The notes beneath the pieces were generated by a model, which worked only from the letters and a program-made list of their open reading frames with translations, was not told the origin of the DNA and did not search any database. From assembly GCA_010092775.1 (NCBI GenBank), contig JAADYZ010000063.1, forward strand, positions 1 through 5,775: a stretch of 5,775 bases of DNA, in the 5' to 3' direction. Source of the stretch: Chloroflexota bacterium (GTDB lineage Bacteria > Chloroflexota > Anaerolineae > Aggregatilineales > UBA3940). Shown here one piece after another: positions 4,139 to 5,775 of the stretch (its first letter is position 1; each line of letters begins with the position of its first letter). A program made the position numbers and the translations under genes.

Positions 4139-5775
4139 TCAGCCTCTCCCTGGCGGGCGATTCTCCCGAATGAAGGTCAGCGGATCATAGTAGTGCTGGT
4201 AGACAGCACCTAGATTCAGTCCAGGCCAGTGACCAGGATAGCGCTCCAAGATGTCGGTCTTGGCAATGTCGAAGTGCAGATGGAAAGCGAGCTTGCCATA
4301 CGCGTTGCCAATGCGAGCGATTTGTTGCCCAAGCTCGACACGTTCACCCTCGCGCACATCTGGGCTGTTGAGATGCGCGTAGCGCGTCCAGGCGATGCTG
4401 CCATCTGGCAGCGGATCATGGCGAATGACGATCACCCAACCCCAGGTGCCCTGCAAATTGCCGGAAAAGGTCACCACCCCATCAGCGGACGCGTGTACGG
4501 GGGCATCGCGATCAGCATCCCAGTATGGGCCGTTATTATTCAGATCAACACCAGTATGATAGGACGCACCGATGGTCGTGTAGTAAGTTGCGTAGCCGGT
4601 CGCGTCGAACCAATCGCCCGGCCATACGTCTGAGTTCAGGCGTTCCTGCGGCGTACCAACTGGCGAGTCGAAGCCGATGCGCGGCGGCAGCGCTTCCGCC
4701 GGCGTCTGCTCGATCACCTGCCGCCAGCGCACCGCACTGAAGGCCACTTCGCGATCCGCTTCGCCGGTCAGGTCGGTTAGATTGACCCGCCCACTGCGCA
4801 CGCCGCGCCCAATCTCATAAACCACCAGCGGCACCCACTGATCGGTGTAAAGCGATTGGTTGAGCTTGACCAACAGTTCGGAACCGCCCTCCCCCACGCC
4901 GTGAATGTGGTATTGAGCGCTGCGAGTGGTTGAGCCCTGGTTTGGGATGAACACGGAGACTTCGTAGATGCCAGCTTCTGGTAGGGTGGGCGTCCAATGG
5001 GCCCAGACGCTGTCATTGAGGTCACGCGTGCCAGCGACCCGATAGCTGTGACCACGCACGCTGGGAACCTTCTTGAGGAGCTGATTGACCGATGCCCCGC
5101 TATGCGTGCCAGAACGGAAGGCGGGGTCATCTGGCGTGACGATTTGCTCCCAGCCGTAGCGCCGGTAGACATTATCGGGTCCGATTTCTTCGGCGACGAA
5201 TTCCTCATTGATCACTGGGAAATGCAGTGGCCCGATCGCGCCGAGCCGATAATACGACAAGCCGGTCGCACCGCGCACGCTGCGGGCCACATCTTGTGCA
5301 ACCGCAATGCTGGTGGCGCTGGTGGCGTAGCCTTGCAGCGCTGGGAAGATGGGCAGGCCGTAGCGGCCCCACACAGTATAGGCTTCCGTCAGTAGTTGGA
5401 TCGGATCGGTGTCCATCTGCTCCCAATAGATTTGGGGGTGGAGACTGTTGACATAGGCTCGCCAAGCTTCAGGATGGATAGCGCTGTACTGTGTACCACG
5501 TGGGTCAACGCTTAGGCCGATGTGCAGCTTATAGCCCACTTCTTCGCGTAGGCCACCCATGAAGGTAATCACATCGCTGCGACTTCCACGCCAATAGTCG
5601 CGGCCATCAAACGGGCGCACATCAAGAATCAACGACTCGACGCCCGGCGTATTGGCCGCCTGGGCAATGATATCAATCTCACCGAGTAGGTCATCGCCTT
5701 CTGGTGTCGCCCATATATGGCAATCTAGATCATTGCCCGCCAGGGTGTTATCCCAACTGCTGATTTCTTCGGGGC
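4139..5775 (-). CDS. Multidomain cell-wall hydrolase: TIM-barrel-like, golvesin-like and M23 peptidase domains; N-terminus missing
   Basis: The frame is open from the right edge (first full codon 5773-5771) to the TGA at 4141-4139: 544 visible residues, start outside the window. A TTG at 5632 is only an internal leucine of the strand LILDVRPFDGRDYW. Numbering from 5773, residues about 1-195 look like the second half of a TIM-barrel glycoside-hydrolase-like domain, with barrel strands such as KLHIGLSVDPR (about 82-92), HPQIYWEQM (about 112-120), LPIFPALQGYA (about 140-150) and GLSYYRLGAIG (about 171-181). Residues about 243-354 resemble a golvesin C-terminal-like beta domain (AHWTPTLPEAGIYEVSVFIP and a final VAFSAVRW). 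Residues about 400-536 are an M23/LytM metallopeptidase, with HTGVD (H406, D410), YAHL (H467) and HLHFD (H498, H500), so all zinc and catalytic positions are present. The likely role is cleavage of peptidoglycan cross-links outside the membrane. The M23 assignment is firm, the golvesin-like call good, the barrel call tentative. Confidence 0.87.
   Translation of the reverse strand, partial: PEEISSWDNTLAGNDLDCHIWATPEGDDLLGEIDIIAQAANTPGVESLILDVRPFDGRDYWRGSRSDVITFMGGLREEVGYKLHIGLSVDPRGTQYSAIHPEAWRAYVNSLHPQIYWEQMDTDPIQLLTEAYTVWGRYGLPIFPALQGYATSATSIAVAQDVARSVRGATGLSYYRLGAIGPLHFPVINEEFVAEEIGPDNVYRRYGWEQIVTPDDPAFRSGTHSGASVNQLLKKVPSVRGHSYRVAGTRDLNDSVWAHWTPTLPEAGIYEVSVFIPNQGSTTRSAQYHIHGVGEGGSELLVKLNQSLYTDQWVPLVVYEIGRGVRSGRVNLTDLTGEADREVAFSAVRWRQVIEQTPAEALPPRIGFDSPVGTPQERLNSDVWPGDWFDATGYATYYTTIGASYHTGVDLNNNGPYWDADRDAPVHASADGVVTFSGNLQGTWGWVIVIRHDPLPDGSIAWTRYAHLNSPDVREGERVELGQQIARIGNAYGKLAFHLHFDIAKTDILERYPGHWPGLNLGAVYQHYYDPLTFIRENRPPGRG

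Noticed and set aside
4997..5395. Plus-strand 132-codon frame
   Set aside because: It is antisense to the hydrolase gene and has no domain or ribosome site.

Overview
The window looks like bacterial chromosome of moderately high GC. The gene families suggest a Chloroflexota (Anaerolineae-like) organism: an Eis-like GNAT/SCP protein, a stand-alone Nfu N-terminal domain, an LppX/LprG-type lipoprotein, a Get3-like ArsA ATPase with an HSP20-like tail, and a multidomain M23 peptidase carrying a golvesin-like module. The taxonomic call is inference from remembered family distribution; no 16S or other marker is present. There are no RNA genes, insertion sequences or CRISPR arrays.

Layout. Positions 1-3359 hold four genes read leftward on the minus strand, in transcription order: an ArsA/Get3-family ATPase (3359-2169), an LppX-like lipoprotein (2147-1458), a small Nfu_N-domain protein (1448-1167) and a GNAT acetyltransferase (1057 to beyond the left edge). 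The first three are packed with gaps of 21 and 9 nt and are probably one operon. The acetyltransferase lies 109 nt further on, behind a perfect 8-bp inverted repeat and its own plausible sigma70-type promoter, so it may be separately transcribed. Positions 3360-3554 are a divergent intergenic region with two overlapping, mutually exclusive palindromes.

On the plus strand, 3555-4067 encodes a small Tat-exported lipoprotein with one beta-sandwich (transthyretin/CNA-B-like) domain. Convergent to it, across a 71-nt gap, is a large exported-type cell-wall protein on the minus strand (4139 to beyond the right edge). It has a TIM-barrel glycoside-hydrolase-like region, a golvesin-like beta domain and a C-terminal M23 (LytM) metallopeptidase domain with its metal-binding motifs intact. 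Its reading frame stays open to the end of the window, so the true N-terminus is not visible.

How the genes may work together. The left block pairs a cytoplasmic P-loop ATPase with a lipid-binding-type lipoprotein and an Fe-S-scaffold-type domain; the joint role is unknown. The right block looks like envelope maintenance: a wall hydrolase and a small anchored beta-sandwich lipoprotein. Nothing amounts to a clear new defence or mobile system. The points most worth a second look are the cysteine-free ArsA with its lipoprotein/Nfu_N partners, the inverted repeat overlapping the acetyltransferase promoter, and the hydrolase domain fusion.
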